This document shows positions 1 to 12,717 of a stretch of 64,000 nt of DNA, piece by piece. How positions within the stretch are numbered: the first letter of the stretch is position 1; the number at the start of each line of letters is the position of its first letter. The stretch covers positions 19,530,001-19,594,000 of the forward strand of contig JBITNC010000001.1 in the NCBI GenBank assembly GCA_050084985.1. The letters run 5' to 3'. The DNA comes from Nageia nagi. Its lineage: Eukaryota > Pinophyta. The position numbers and the translations under genes were made by a program. The notes beneath the pieces were generated by a model, which saw nothing but the letters and a program-made list of their open reading frames with translations, was not told where the DNA came from and did no database searches.

Positions 1-2000
1 GTAATTTATGCAAATCTACAAAAAATTTCAAAAGTTATTAAAAAGTTGTAAAAGTTGTTAAAAAGTTGTACAACTTGCAAAAGTATTTGGAGATGTTGGG
101 TGCATGTGTGTACATTTTCAATGCTTGGTAAAAGTTGTTGCAGCATGTTCTTGCAAAATTTCAAAAGATGTAAAAGTTATCAAAAAGTTGTAAAAGTTGC
201 AAATATTGCACATATGCACCAATGGAATGTGTTGGATAGCCCAACATATCATTTGAAGCCTTATTTATCAGTTGAAATTAAAGTTGCATTGTTGATTCAA
301 TGTTAAGACAGATTTTGATACCATTTTGGACCTCTTGATAATTTTGCCAAAATAAGTTAATTTTACTTTGGTGAGTGTTCAAATAGGATGTAGTGTGAAA
401 CATATAAGCATTTCTAAAAACATATCAAAGTGGTGTTTGAGGTACCATCTCAGTGTTCGAGATGATTGGAAGCATTTGTAGTACTTAATCGAGTAATTGT
501 GTGCTCTTTGTAACAAGTTGAACAAGTGCCCTAGATGCCACTTTGTAGGTGGAATATTAAGAAAAATATTAATATTTAGGCTAAAAAATTTAATTAGAGG
601 TAGTTGGTACTAATATATGCATAAAATTCAAATTTCAATTGAGGAAAAAATGGCATGTATTGGAAAAAGATAATATCTCACTTTTTCAGTTTTAGATAGT
701 TTTGTAGGACAGTGGTAAAATGGTAAAATGCTTCATGTTGGGTCATAAATTTTAATATATTATGATTTATTTATGATCATCTCATCAAAATGAGCAACTT
801 TTCTTTTGAACTATCTCAATCTAACATCTCAAGGTATGAGTTTGTGCAAGGTGTCCATACTTTGTTCGTGAAGTGTTTGACAAAATATCTATTTAAAATG
901 TGAGGGTTTGGAATATTTTACATTATTGAAATATATGAATATATTCTATCATATGGTGAAATTTGAAGAAAAATCATCTTTATTAAAATTAAGTGGCACA
1001 ACAAAATAATGACATTTTGGAGGTATACATGTAAATAGAATGGCCGATAAAAGTATTGAGTTTCTTAAATAGAATATAGAGGTGCTTTATTTTTCTTTGA
1101 GAAGTGAAAGAGTTAATTTTTTTAGAAAGGATAAAAAATATTTATAAAAAGGAGTTACAAAAAAAAGTGGTTTTTTCTCAAGCAAAGAGTGAAAAATAGA
1201 TAATGAAGGGTGTTTCACGATTTTGGCTATAACTTTTTATCTATTACTCTACTTGAGCCCATTCTTTTTTCAAAGAATGCAAAATTTGAATATTTATAAT
1301 TTTATACTTTATCCCATAGGATAAATCATTTAGAACTAAAAACATCATCTTGTGGTATGAATTCATAATTTGTTTTTGAGGGTTTTTGTTGAGCTTATGG
1401 AAAAACATTGTTGTGTGTGCAGAGAATCAACTTTCAAATTATTGGAGTGTAGTGGGATTGAGATAGTCAATGTGAGAAGAGATTAAAATTGATAAAGAAC
1501 ATTCAAGGTCTTCAAAATTTGGATTCATTTTTGCTACAACTTTGAGATCTTGTCGAGTGGGTGCTTGGTAATTAGGGTCTGAGCTTCATGCAGTGGGTGC
1601 TGTAAAATATTTGGATGGTTGGTGCCATCCTCACAATGGGTATTGCAAAAATTTGTAAAAGTCCATGCATTTTATTTTCAAATGGATTTGGGTGGGATCC
1701 CAAGTAGTCCATTGGTACAGTGATTTTTCCCATATCAAGTTTCCACTATAAATCTTGTGTTATGTGATGCATGCTTTTGTGAGTGTGTTTGATTACTAAA
1801 TTTTTATAGTTAGTTAAAGTTTTAATTCATACTAATTCACCCCCATATTAGTGTCACACATAGTTCAAAAATAAAGATACTGAAACAATAAATATCATGC
1901 ATCTTCACCATTTTTATAGTTAAAATTACTTTATTTTCTATGTATATATTGTAGATATATATAAATTTTACAATGAACTAATAAAAATAAATGAATTTAA
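1..2000. other. AT-rich non-coding stretch
   Basis: I see no gene here. The first 220 bases hold irregular copies of a short motif built on aaaagttgtaaaagttg, which creates a spurious 83-codon ORF with no recognisable domain. The rest is AT-rich sequence with frequent stops in all frames. It is probably decayed repeat DNA, but I could not assign it to a family. Confidence 0.5.
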
Positions 2001-2099
2001 CATATGGAAACCAAAAAGATCAAGATTGTTCATGTACCATTGGAAAGAAAAAGAATAAAGTATCATGGTTTGAGAAACCTATATATTTAGCAGATAGAG

Positions 2100-3505
2100 T
2101 TGCATCCAAACTCAGATAATTCACTTTCCAAGGACCACAAAATTTTCTTCAATTACCTATTGACATACAGAGAGATATAGCCTTGAATAATTATCCAAGC
2201 AAATTCGATGGATGGAAAATTTGTGTTATAGGAGATAATCTTGATATTTACATAGATAGGATTGTGTATTTCTTAGGTTTTTGGCATTACCATGAGCAAA
2301 TACATAAAATAAATTTATTATGCTTATGTTAGCCTACTACATCACCTAGAATCATACTTGATTATACTTTTAATGAATGGGTTTTAAATAATGCATTTCA
2401 AAACCCACAAAGCCTACATCCAATCCTAATTTGGATGAATTAGCATGTAGTAGATATATATCATCAAAAGTTAATGTATGATTTTTCTCTTACCTTTGTG
2501 CCTAAATTGAGGAAATTAAGAAAATTTAAAAGAAATATTAATAAATAATTTTCTCGATTAAAATCAAGGTTTCTCCTTTCTTCTTCTTATTATCATTTAG
2601 GAAAACAATTTATAATAAAAGGATTACAAGTCCTAAAACAAACACATTTTTAGTTTGATTACATTGGTCAAAATTATGGATAGATACAAAGGAGATGTTT
2701 ACATGAAATTACTTTGAAAAACTCCTTCTATACTTATGGCTCATTTCCTTGATTTACCAAAATATATGCAATTATCAATAAGCATGAAATATTTTGAAAA
2801 TCATACATCAAATGCATGGGAATTGAAAATAAATTATTCAAAGTTACAATTGAAGTAAAAGCATAAGAAATATGAATGGAATAAGAATATGAGATTAGTT
2901 CATTACAATGGTTCTGCCTACATTGGCCTTATGATAGACCCAAAATTTTGATAGATTGTGTTGAAGATATCAATATCAAATTTATGGCATGTTATTTTAC
3001 ATTGAATTCAATTATTTTTTATCAAGTATTATCATATCTTATGTCATCCTTCATAAATGATAAAATTGTATATAATTATAGTTCATTGTTTAGTAACAAT
3101 TATTATGTGAATAATCCTTTAAATATAAAAATATGATTTAAATGAATTATTCAATGCCTCAATGTAAGGAAACAAATTTAAAAAAATAGTCAAAAATATT
3201 GTTTAATAACTATCAATAGGAGTATTGTTGCCACTATAGGGAGTCTCATCCCATAGTTCTCATTATCGACTTCTCAACTACCATTGTACCATCACCATCT
3301 AATTCATTTTACCCTACCCTCCTTTTTTATGCTTCCTAAGGTACATATTGAAGCTTCAACTTCATATACGGAACCTAAGAGAGTTATTAGAAAGTTCAAG
3401 CCAAAAACTAGACCATCACTTCCACCACTTGTTTCATATCCCATTCACTCTCAACCATCCATTCTAGTACAAGGTCTTCTTCACCTTCAATTTAGGCCTC
3501 CTTAA
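2100..3505 (+). pseudogene. decayed reading frame, unrecognised
   Basis: Broken plus-strand reading frames give protein-like composition, for example residues FDGWKICVIGDNLDIY near 2200 and a basic, proline-rich stretch (TEPKRVIRKFKPKTRPSLPP) near 3380. Stops and frame changes interrupt it every 50-100 codons. I do not recognise a family. Its position upstream of further decayed frames and of the LTR at 8032 makes a mobile-element remnant the likeliest reading, but that is inference. Confidence 0.25.
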
Positions 3506-3598
3506 TATTACCACTTGAGTCATGGATGTTGGATCATTTTTAAGAAATCCATAGACCAATTCCATTTGAGGATTATAAATTGTTTCATGTCATGTTAA

Positions 3599-3690
3599 AA
3601 CACACACACACAACACACACACACACACAACAACAACAACAAAAATAACAAAAAATACAAAAATAACAAAAAAAATTTAAAAATATAAAA
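3599..3690. repeat. CA / CAA / AAAAATA-type microsatellite
   Basis: A compound simple repeat. It has (CA)n interrupted by CAA, followed by (CAA)n, then A-rich units with ATAACA spacing. The minus-strand ORF across it (cysteine/valine-rich) is only a translation of the repeat. Confidence 0.9.
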
Positions 3691-3811
3691 ATAATAAAAG
3701 TATGTATTTTATGTGTTGTATATACATTGTTTGATATCTTTGCATGCCTACTAATCACTTTCATGCAAATAAAATCTTTGTATATCATGTTCATATAGCC
3801 TTCTTCAATTT

Positions 3812-4570
3812 TTGAAGTTTGCATATATAATGTTTCAGGTGGTCAGTTGTGTTCAACACACATATATCATGAGTCATCTTCATTGTGTTTCTAAACCCAC
3901 AAGTCAACATAGTTTATCTTTATCACATTCTGCCTATCCCTTGGGAATTATCTTCCTTAATACCCCATGTTCACCTTGTACATTCCCTAGCACTCATATA
4001 GAGAGTTATACTCCATCACTATATATAGATATAGATCACTTTTTTGAGTTTCTTGATGGTATTCAACATAAAATCTTATCTATGGAAGCATTTTTGTGTC
4101 TTTTATATGGATCTAATCATACATATAATTCCCTTAAAAATTGTTTTTAGGTGAGAATCATTATTAATCATGATCCATATTGGGACACTTGCATAATTTA
4201 TGACATACCTAATGAAGAGTTTCTCCAAAACTTCATTTTCTTATTTTCTAGACCAGACTTCATATGGAGGATTACAATCAATGCTCGTATCAATACATTC
4301 TTATACTAACTAATTACATTCTATGTCCCACAATCATTACATCCTCATGAGTCATTTGACATACTTACCATCGCCAATGTAATAGCACAAAATATTTTCC
4401 ATTGGGATTCCATGTTCTCTATTTTTCTCACCTATCATACAACACATTGGTTTGTTGATCATGTGATCCATATGCTATTTCATTTTCACACCATATCTCA
4501 TAGTTAGTTATTGAAATCCTTCATACAACATGGATTTAATCACAAAGAATCAGATGAGGATTAAAAACTC
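3812..4570 (+). pseudogene. decayed ORF of about 250 codons, unrecognised
   Basis: One reading frame runs from 3812 to about 4570 and stays protein-like across only three or four in-frame stops (first TAG at 4148-4150, another near 4308). Segments such as DPYWDTCIIYDIPNEEFLQ and ESFDILTIANVIAQNIFHWD look like eroded coding sequence rather than chance. I see no known motif. It may belong to the same dead element as the frames at 2.1-3.5 kb. Confidence 0.35.
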
Positions 4571-6470
4571 ATCAAATTCAAAAAATCATAAACCAAAAAA
4601 ATCATAAAAATATATATGTACATATATATATATACACTCTCAAACAATTATTTCTAAAGCATCTTGGCAATTAGGTGCATTTCCCTATGTGTTCATACCA
4701 TACCATTGTGTTCTTCTTGTCTATTACTTCCATTATCATAAAACTATTGAGTGTCAAACATGATGATTCTAGTAACTTACCAAGTTATACATACAAACCA
4801 TACATCTATTCATATATTATTAGTATATATAGTTATACATATAAATAAATAAGTTGTTTATGAATATAATATTCATATTATATTTTATCAAAATATCTTT
4901 CGTAAATTTTTTAAAGCTTAAGATGGTGAACAAACATAAACTTGATACACTTTTAGGATATTACAAACTCATAGTTATACCATTCATTCATATTCATTTC
5001 CCATGAGTATATGTTTACATATATATACCCATACATTCATTCAATTTATTCCATTTCATATTTATGTATTATCTCATTATTTGTGTTCAAAATCATGTGT
5101 ATAAATAGCCAAGAAATAGAAAATGATGATATTTGATTTTGTATTACTATAAATAAGATATTGTCCTAATTATAACTAGATCATTATAAAAAATAATGAT
5201 AAAAATAATAACAAATTAAATTTATAACATTACATCATCCATCAATCATAATTATATCATATAGGAATGGATTGGATCTGCTGCTATATGGACCATACCA
5301 TAGCTTGTTCCATATCTCTCCTACATGCACTTATTGCAATATGCTCTATATCTAATCATATCCTCATTTGTATGCCTATATTGTTGTAACTAAGCATATA
5401 AAAACTTATTATCTTAATGAGACTGATCAACTAATGACCATGATTACCCAAGTAAAAACTTGAGCTCATCAATCTTTCCAAGTAAGGAGTCATAGTTACA
5501 AACCTATGGGATTGGTCCCTCCTCCTCTTTAGCTCCCTCACCTATGTTGACCTCTTCCTTAGCCTATGTCTCCATCATAGGTACATCCTCTATAGGACCC
5601 CTCTCAACATCATGCTCCTCCTCCACAATAGGCCCTACACTAGGATCCTCTACACATTATTGCACTCTATTATCCTAATCACACTCATCAATCTCCTCCA
5701 ACTCATCCTACCACCAAGTAGCAAAAACCTTTGTAATCCCAACATCATCTACATATGACTCCTCATTAATATTCTCATCCCCTGTAGGATCAGGCTTAGC
5801 ATATACTAAAGGCTTAATACCCTCTACAAGAAGGCTTCCCTCTCATTGATACCTCTTAGGCTCTAAAATAACATCCTACATGAGTTCAAACTAGCATCCG
5901 ACATGCTCAAACCTAGAATAAGAATAAACTAACTTAAGTATTAAAAAAATTCAACTTAAATGTCGAACTTTGATGATCAGGCAATCAAGTTGCAGAGTCA
6001 CTAAAGACCCATAAACCCTTTGGCCCTAGTAGGAGATCATGGCCATAATGCCCAAAAAGGATCAAAAATTATAAAATCTAAGCTAAAATAAAAAACTAAA
6101 TGGTTGAAAAATATTTAAATGAAAAAATATTAACTCCTATGGTTTCCATTTTCAAATTAAGCCCTAGAATTAACCTATTAAATAAAAAATTAAAATGGGG
6201 GTTTTAAAACCCTACCTTCTCTCTGATTGGCCTCATATGGAAATTTGAACTCCTCCTTGGTGGCATGTTGACTCACAAAAAGTGATAGAGTAGCTAAATA
6301 GGTGATCAACGATAGAAAAAATGCAACAAGCTGATAGGAACTCAAAAAATAGTAAAAGATAAATGAGAGAATGATAACTTATTTTATTTTTTTATTTAAC
6401 TCACAACCTCTGATATTCACTATTTTAAATCAGATATTGGCAACTGAGGTGAAACGTTGACAACTCACAA
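4571..6470. other. AT-rich region without gene
   Basis: Starts with short (AT)n tracts near 4610-4640. The stretch 5460-5900 is less AT-rich and pyrimidine-biased on the plus strand (many CTC/CCT triplets), which reads as an acidic, low-complexity remnant on the minus strand but with stops throughout. Nothing else can be named. Confidence 0.4.
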
Positions 6471-6479
6471 AAATTTAAA

Positions 6480-7990
6480 ATCTCTAAAAAATGAAAATAC
6501 AAAAAATATTTGAGCCCTCCTTCTATTATTCTATCAAGTGTCTAAATAAGGAAAATACAAAAATATGTAATTATACAAATGTATGTACATAAAAATATTT
6601 AAAATGCCTCTTTAGGCACCTCATCATGAATCCTTGATAAGGTAACAAAAATATGTCGAAAATCAAAATAAGCAAATATCCCAATTATTAAAATAATCAA
6701 AATTACATATCAAAAAGAAATTGAATCTCATGATTCAAATTTTAAAAAATCACACATGATTAAAAAGCATAATATGAATTTATGCATACGATCATCATGT
6801 ACCCTCACTAACAAGATAAAATATAGTAGAAATCAAACCAATTGTATACACTAAACAAGCTTACTATCTCATACTAGTTTTAGCATGTTGAGACGAACAT
6901 AGAGTCTCATCACATAACTACCACAAATAGCATACAGTATGGAGGTAGACACAAGCAATATTTTGGTATATGCTATAATGGTTTTCAAAATACCTTAAAG
7001 TGGAAAGTGATTAGAACATGATTTGATTATGATTCGACCAATCAAATTTGACTTATTCACATAGATTAGGTCAATTTTAAACATCAACTTAGGAGTCAAA
7101 CTCACAAGTTAAGGAACTTAAATGAAATCTATATTTCAAAATAAAAAACACAAAACTTTTAAGGCCTCCTAGTATTCTATTAAGAATCTAGATAAGGCAA
7201 TATAAAAAAGTGTGCATATATAAATATAGGCACATAAAAATACATAAAAAAATATTTAAAACCCTCCTTTGGCATCTCATCATGAGTCCTTGATGGGTTA
7301 ACATTAAGAAAGCATCCCTTCACCATTCATTGATGGGATAATTATCATGTTACACCCCCCATCCTGAATCTTCAATGTTACAAAATAATAATTAATTAAA
7401 TAAAAAATTAATTAAAAATTAAAAAAATATTCAAACTAAAAAATGAAAAATATGTCAAAGACAAAATGAGAAAGCCTCTTACTTATCAATTCAACCAACG
7501 TTAAATATTTTGGAAAGACTAAAACTTATGAGTAATTTCAAATTTGAAAAATGACTCTTCTTTTGATAGATAAAAGAAGGATAAACTTGAACATGACTAA
7601 ATACATTGTATGAAGTTTTATGAAAGATTATCATGTAACCCTATTTTTGAGATAAAAAGAAGAACAGTCAAAATAATTATATTCATAAAGTATGATTCCT
7701 TATCACATTCTAGCTTTAGAATGCAAAGATGAACTAGAGTCTCATCATGTAACTATCACAAACAACATACAGTATAGTGATAATACATAAGTTTTACTTT
7801 GATAATACAAAAATACTATTTTCAAAATGCTTCAAATGCAAAAGATCAAAAATATACTTAATCATGATTCAAACAATCAAATTTGCCTTATTCTAAAGAA
7901 TAGGTCAATCCAAAACATTGACCAGAGTCAAAAATCCAAGTTAAGAAACTTGAATACAACCACCTTCAGAAAGGTAAATTTTTGAATTAT
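6480..7990. repeat. diverged direct tandem duplication (two copies)
   Basis: Blocks from about 6480-7150 recur in the same order at about 7130-7990. Examples are tcatcatgaatccttgat (6621) against tcatcatgagtccttgat (7278), and the segment with gagtctcatcac..actaccacaaa..catacagtat near 6900 against its counterpart near 7740. The offset grows from about 650 to about 835 bp because the second copy has gained about 150 bp of AT-rich sequence near 7320-7440. Copies are clearly related but old. No coding capacity is visible. Confidence 0.7.
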
Positions 7991-8022
7991 CCCCTGCTTA
8001 CAATTAGTAGATAATTCAAAAA
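7979..8022. repeat. perfect 13-bp inverted repeat (hairpin)
   Basis: Arms tttttgaattatc (7979-7991) and gataattcaaaaa (8010-8022) are perfect reverse complements separated by 18 bases. It lies immediately before the purine tract that precedes the LTR starting at 8032. Confidence 0.85.
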
Positions 8023-8031
8023 GGGGAAAAA
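8021..8031 (+). other. candidate polypurine tract of LTR element
   Basis: The purine run aaggggaaaaa directly precedes an LTR-like TGTAGATACCC start, the layout expected for second-strand priming before a 3' LTR on the plus strand. Confidence 0.5.
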
Positions 8032-9051
8032 TGTAGATACCCAAAATTGACCCTTATTTTGATAGATGAAAGAAGGATAAAAAATTGAAACATTATTATA
8101 AATTTCTAATAAAATGCCAATCACTAATGTCCAACCCCAAATATCGATGACTCAAGCTAGACATCAGCATCCGATGTTTGGATGTTGATGATTTTTTGAT
8201 TGATAAAATAAAAATAAAAATGGTTAGTTTCTGAAGTGACTTGAATAAAAGCTATGGATCATGTATGACTTAGCATCCATCCTACATGCCTAAGCTTCAA
8301 ATCATCGCCATGAAAAAGTTGGATAAGCTTTTTTTTTCCAAATTTATGTCTCTAAAATGGAAACTTTATCAATTTCCCAACTTTATAAATTAAACCTTCA
8401 ACATTGAAAAAAAAGGACCCTAATTTGAAAGTAAAGCTACTCTACTAAAATTTATCCATAAACTTAGTGAGTTGAATTGTTTATGTTTTAATGCTTTTAT
8501 GTGTTCATTTTGCTTAGAATATTATGTTTCTTTTCTAAAATGAATAGGCATGTTTGATATATTTTCTATTCACATGTGTGTAGGGTCCATAAGTGTTGAA
8601 TGATAAAGTTATTAAGGACATTTGTATGGAGAAGAAGAAAGGAAATTAAAGACTATTTACTGGTTTCAAAAGACAAATTTAAAAGTCTACAAACATAGTC
8701 ATAGAAATACCAATGATTGGGATTTGAATGCCAACAATCAATACCAATCATTGAACAACTACATCAAGACATTGGTGACTTTGTAAATGGCCACAAAGGC
8801 CTAAAACAATATTTTGTAAAATCCCTTTCAGTAAGGCACAACGAATCTAGAGATTCATTACTATACAATTGAGGTCTATCTAAGAGTAATAAAGAATATA
8901 TTTTTCTTAGTATTTTTTGTCTTGTTTGCCAATAGGGTTGCTATTTGGGTAGTACACCATGATACACAAGTTCATTTCAATAGTAATATTTATATATTTA
9001 AGTATATGTTTATGGTCAATCAATTATATAAGGTTAATTTAAGCATCTACA
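8032..9051 (+). mobile_element. LTR (probable 3' LTR) with TGTAGAT..ATCTACA ends
   Basis: Begins TGTAGATACCC and ends ATCTACA, giving perfect 7-bp inverted termini and a 1,020-bp LTR. A purine tract precedes it, so it fits a 3' LTR of a plus-strand element whose body would lie to the left. I found no matching 5' LTR in the window, nor a convincing 5-bp duplication, so the element is truncated or runs off the left edge. The family is not determinable from the LTR alone. The ends alone could be chance; the combination with the purine tract makes that less likely. Confidence 0.55.
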
Positions 9052-9200
9052 GATAGATACATTTCTATCATTTGGAAGGAAATAAAAATAAACTAAATTC
9101 AAATTTCAAGATCTCATATTGTCATGTTCAAGGTGAATAAAAAAATTATATTATAAAATATAAATATAATTTCATTACAAATTACCAACTAATTAATGGT

Positions 9201-9205
9201 TAACT
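9201..9205. repeat. target-site duplication TAACT (left)
   Basis: TAACT at 9201-9205 matches TAACT at 19446-19450 and brackets the copia element between them. Confidence 0.7.
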
Positions 9206-9660
9206 TGTTGTAGTTTCAAATCATTACATGCTTCATATCTCTAAAACTTTGACTCTCTATTCACAACTGGAAAGGATAGGTCCAACCAGCCCAACTGATC
9301 ATCAGTACTACATAACCAGCCAACCAATTCATAGAGTACATATGATATATTGGTTTGACTAACTGGTTTGCAACATATTCATTTGTACTATATTTCTAGA
9401 TTTATATAGTTTATTCATTTTTATCTTTGTTTGATCTTGTGTTAAATTTCGATGGTTATTACACTTTGTAAGGATGCTAACCACTATTTTTATACTATTA
9501 TAGATAGGTTTGAGAGTCTATTTTAGTGTTTTTTTTATCTTGATCAGATTGTAATAATGGTTGAGCACATCTTCTTAACCACTCTAGTCTATGTTGAGCT
9601 CAATCCTTGATTTATATATACTTGTAAGCATTTCATTTTTCGCAATGGAAAATCTATAAT
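9206..9660 (+). repeat. 5' LTR of the copia element
   Basis: Starts TGTTGTAGTTTC and aligns along its length with 18981-19445, including shared blocks such as tgcttcatatctctaaaa, gagtctattt and tatatacttgtaagcattt. The right end is set by the primer-binding site at 9663 (plus or minus a few bases). Confidence 0.85.
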
Positions 9661-9662
9661 TA

Positions 9663-9674
9663 TGGTATCAAAGC
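9663..9674 (+). other. primer-binding site, initiator tRNA-Met type
   Basis: TGGTATCAAAGC follows the 5' LTR by two bases. Plant copia elements usually carry TGGTATCAGAGC, complementary to the 3' end of initiator tRNA-Met; one base differs here. Confidence 0.85.
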
Positions 9675-9780
9675 TTTTAGATATATTGGGTTAGAGGATA
9701 CCTTTTGGGTTTAGTTACAAAAATAATCAAATTCTTGTAAGTTACAGTCCCAAAATTTGTTGATTTGTTTAAGAAGTAAT

Positions 9781-11487
9781 GACTGCCAACAACAACACCT
9801 TCCCATTCCTATTTAATGAAAAGAACTATGAGTATTGATCCATTAAGATAAAGACACTACTTATAGGAAAATGCTTATGGGATATCATTAAATAACACTA
9901 TAGTGAGCCATAAGACTATAATACTCTCCAATGAAATGAAAAGAATGTGAATGAGGCTCCAAAGAACTCTTTTGCTCTTTACTATCTTCAAGCAAGCTTG
10001 GATAAGAGTATCTTTCCAAGGATAGCTTCTTGTGGCTCAGTAAAATATGCTTGGAAGTCACTACAATAAAACTATCAAGGGAGCACATAAGTGAAGCAAG
10101 TGAGGCTTAAAATATTGAAGATATATTTTGAGAATTTCATAATGAAGGAGGAAGAGAGTGTGGCAAACTAGTTTGTAAGAGTTAAAACTTTTGTTGCCAA
10201 GATGAGATGTCTTGGTGAAACCATTTCCAATGAATTAATGGTGAAGTAAGTATTGAGGTCACTACTTCCAAGATGGAAAAATGTATTCATTATCACTAAA
10301 GAGAGTAAATAATTTTCTAATATTGACTTTTATATGCTCATTGGTTCCTTGACAAGTCATGTGGAAAGACTCAAAGATCCCACTCCTTTTAATGGTGATT
10401 TTGGTGAAGATAAGGATTTTGCATCCAAGGAGGGTTAAGCCAATTGAGGTACATAAGGGAGAGATCCAAATACTTCTAGAGGAAGAAGGAGAGAAATATA
10501 AAGAGTTAGAGAAAGAAGAGGTGGCCTTCAAGGTAGAGTAAGAGGAAGATCTAGTGAGAAAAGTGACAAACAACATTAGTATTGTAACAAGTTTGGTCAT
10601 TTTGAGAATGAATGTAGATTGAAAACTTCTCATGAAGAGAAAAGTGGAGGAGAACACTATGAAAAGGAATATTATTACTTAAAATTATTTATTTTCATTA
10701 AGAAACTTGATGCAAAATGTAATAATACTTGGTTGCTTGATATAGAAGCTTCAAACCATATGTACTATAAGGAGTTTGTTTGCTTCAATAGATAAGTCGT
10801 ACAAGTCTAAGATAAGACTTAGAGATGAAAAAGCTTTGCAAGTAGAAGGCATGGGGGCCATGGAGATAAGCACCAATGAAAGTACCTAGAAGGTAAAAAA
10901 AAATTAATACACTCCAAATCTCAAGCACAATTTGTTGAGTGTAGGCCAAATAATGGAGAGAATTTATAAGATTATATTTGAAGATACACAATGAAAACTA
11001 TATGATAAGAATCATAGTAATAGGTTGGTAAATTTAATAAAAATGGTTGAAAACATATTATTTCCTCTCAAATTTTGTGATAATGGTGTAAAACTTGATA
11101 CAATAGACATGGATAACAAAAATTGGCTTTGGAACTTAAGATATGGTCATCTCAATTTCAATCTTTTGAGAATGTTAACATATCAAGCCATGGTTTGTGG
11201 GCTGCCCAAACTTAAATAAAAAAAAGGAGGAGTGTATGAAGGATGTACTTTGGGAAAGCACTCAAGGAAAAAATTTCCAATAGGTGAAGCATGGAGAGCT
11301 TCAAATCCCCTTTGATTGGTGCATATTAACATTTGTAGGTCTATGCAAACACAAAGTTTAGGTAAAACTTCTTTCTTTTTCACTTTTATTGATGATATAT
11401 ATAGAATGTGTTGGATTTATTTCATAAAATCCAAATATGAAGCTTTCAAGTGATTTTAATATTTTAAAACTATTGTAGAGAATCAAA
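9781..11487 (+). pseudogene. copia gag, protease and N-terminal integrase remnant
   Basis: From the ATG at 9781 the frame shows copia gag features in order: an N-terminal segment (FLFNEKNYEY, then a stop where Trp is usual), LWDIIK, a UBN2-type core (FALYYLQASLDKSIFPRIAS) near 9970, and a zinc-knuckle remnant CNKFGHFENEC near 10585 that lacks its first cysteine. Protease follows near 10720 as WLLDIEASNHM, where family members have D-S-G; here Ser-Gly has become Ile-Glu. The GAG-pre-integrase block LWNLRYGHLNFNLLRML is at about 11130. The integrase N-part, with a degenerate LVHINICRSMQ, reaches 11487, where a retroposon interrupts it. Several stops and frameshifts make it non-functional. Confidence 0.85.
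11481..11487. repeat. 7-bp target-site duplication AATCAAA (left)
   Basis: AATCAAA occurs at 11481-11487 and again at 16981-16987, directly after a poly(A) run. Removing the insert plus one copy restores a continuous copia integrase frame (V-E-N-Q-S-E-C-K-V-K). Confidence 0.8.
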
Positions 11488-12234
11488 TTCTATGGCCATT
11501 TTTGTTAGCAAGATCAAACAAAATAGATCCCTATTGCCACTTCATGAGTCTATTGTAAAATTGGTTTATGAGAAGGCGAGTGTAAGTAGGATAAAGAAAA
11601 TTCCAAGAATTATAATTAGGGTAGGTGGTAAAATATATGATCCAAGTTAGGGAGCTTAGGATTAAGGGTGATTCCTCTATAATGCATAAGAAAAATGTAG
11701 GAGAAAGATCTAATATATCTGGGAGAGAAAAGAGTCCAAAGTCATACTCTCCTAGCTACATGAACCGATATATGACAAAGTAGAAGATAAAAAGAGAGTC
11801 TTTTGAAACTCAAAATATTGGATTATGTAGGGAGAAGGAGAATGTAGCTTATTCCTTAGAGCTTGTTGAAGAGGAGGAAGTGAAAGACATCTTGGGGAAT
11901 GAAATCATGGAGAAGTAAGGGTTGTAGGAAATCAAAGAAAACATTTAAGATGATGCAAAGAAAGAAAACTTTGTTCACAAAAAAGGGAGGTCAGAAGGTC
12001 TTAGTAAAAGAAGCAATACCTTATTTCTTAAAAAGATCAAAGCTCATGAATTTGGATGCAAATTATTTAAATATACAAAGAAGAAAAATGAGTAGAAGGC
12101 TCAATGGAAAAGAGGCCATGTAGAAAGTTGATTTTCTAGGAGCATGTATCTAGTAAGGAAGATGTTCTTTTACTAGATAAATTGATGAAGAAAAGTCCTC
12201 CAAAGCTAGAACTTAGTGTCTCCAACATGTTAGA

Positions 12235-12717
12235 GTGAATAACAATCTACAAAATCTAGATCTTCTAGCCAAGGAAAAAATGGATTTCTCTAAGCAACAT
12301 GCTTTAGGTTGTGTGGAACAAGGATTGCTATCCTCTTTCTCTGATGTAGTAACAAAATCCATGAAAATAATAGATGGATTATTAGGTTCACTAGAGGAGA
12401 GTATTTGTTTAATGAAAGAGGCAAAATGCATCAAGGAGAGTAAGTTGAGTGAGTTTTATGACTCTATGGATAATCCTACAATCCCTTTTGATGCAGGTAA
12501 GGAGAATGCAACAGTCTCAAAATACAAACCTAGTAATGTCTTACCAAGTGAAGGTGCTAAGTTTGATCCCATATTTGGTAGAATGACAAGGAGAAGAGAA
12601 AATATTTTAAAAGATATCCCTATGCCTAAAGAGAAGGAAAATGGTGGGGATACAGGATTCAAAATTCATGGCCATCCCCTCAATGATAATAAAATAAGGG
12701 TACTAAAGGTCTTATGA
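12235..12717 (+). CDS. 160-codon ORF of the retroposon, unknown function
   Basis: An uninterrupted frame from ATG at 12235 to TGA at 12715-12717. The product is hydrophilic: an N-terminal half with alternating Leu/Lys/Glu (possible helix, for example KSMKIIDGLLGSLEESICLM), then a charged middle and a basic C-terminal segment (GRMTRRRENILKDIPMPKEK). I recognise no domain. It lies where a LINE ORF1 would lie, but lacks a zinc knuckle or a clear DUF4283 core. Related basic and acidic frames precede it at 11640-12120 with stops, so the original protein was longer. I do not assign a function. Confidence 0.4.
   Translation: MNNNLQNLDLLAKEKMDFSKQHALGCVEQGLLSSFSDVVTKSMKIIDGLLGSLEESICLMKEAKCIKESKLSEFYDSMDNPTIPFDAGKENATVSKYKPSNVLPSEGAKFDPIFGRMTRRRENILKDIPMPKEKENGGDTGFKIHGHPLNDNKIRVLKVL

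Noticed and set aside
3585-3824. Cys/Val-rich minus-strand ORF
   Set aside because: It is only the translation of a CA/CAA microsatellite.
9663-9674. Sequence similar to a tRNA-Met 3' end as a tRNA gene
   Set aside because: Only the 12-base complement used as primer-binding site is present; no cloverleaf surrounds it. The same holds for 13451 and 32842.
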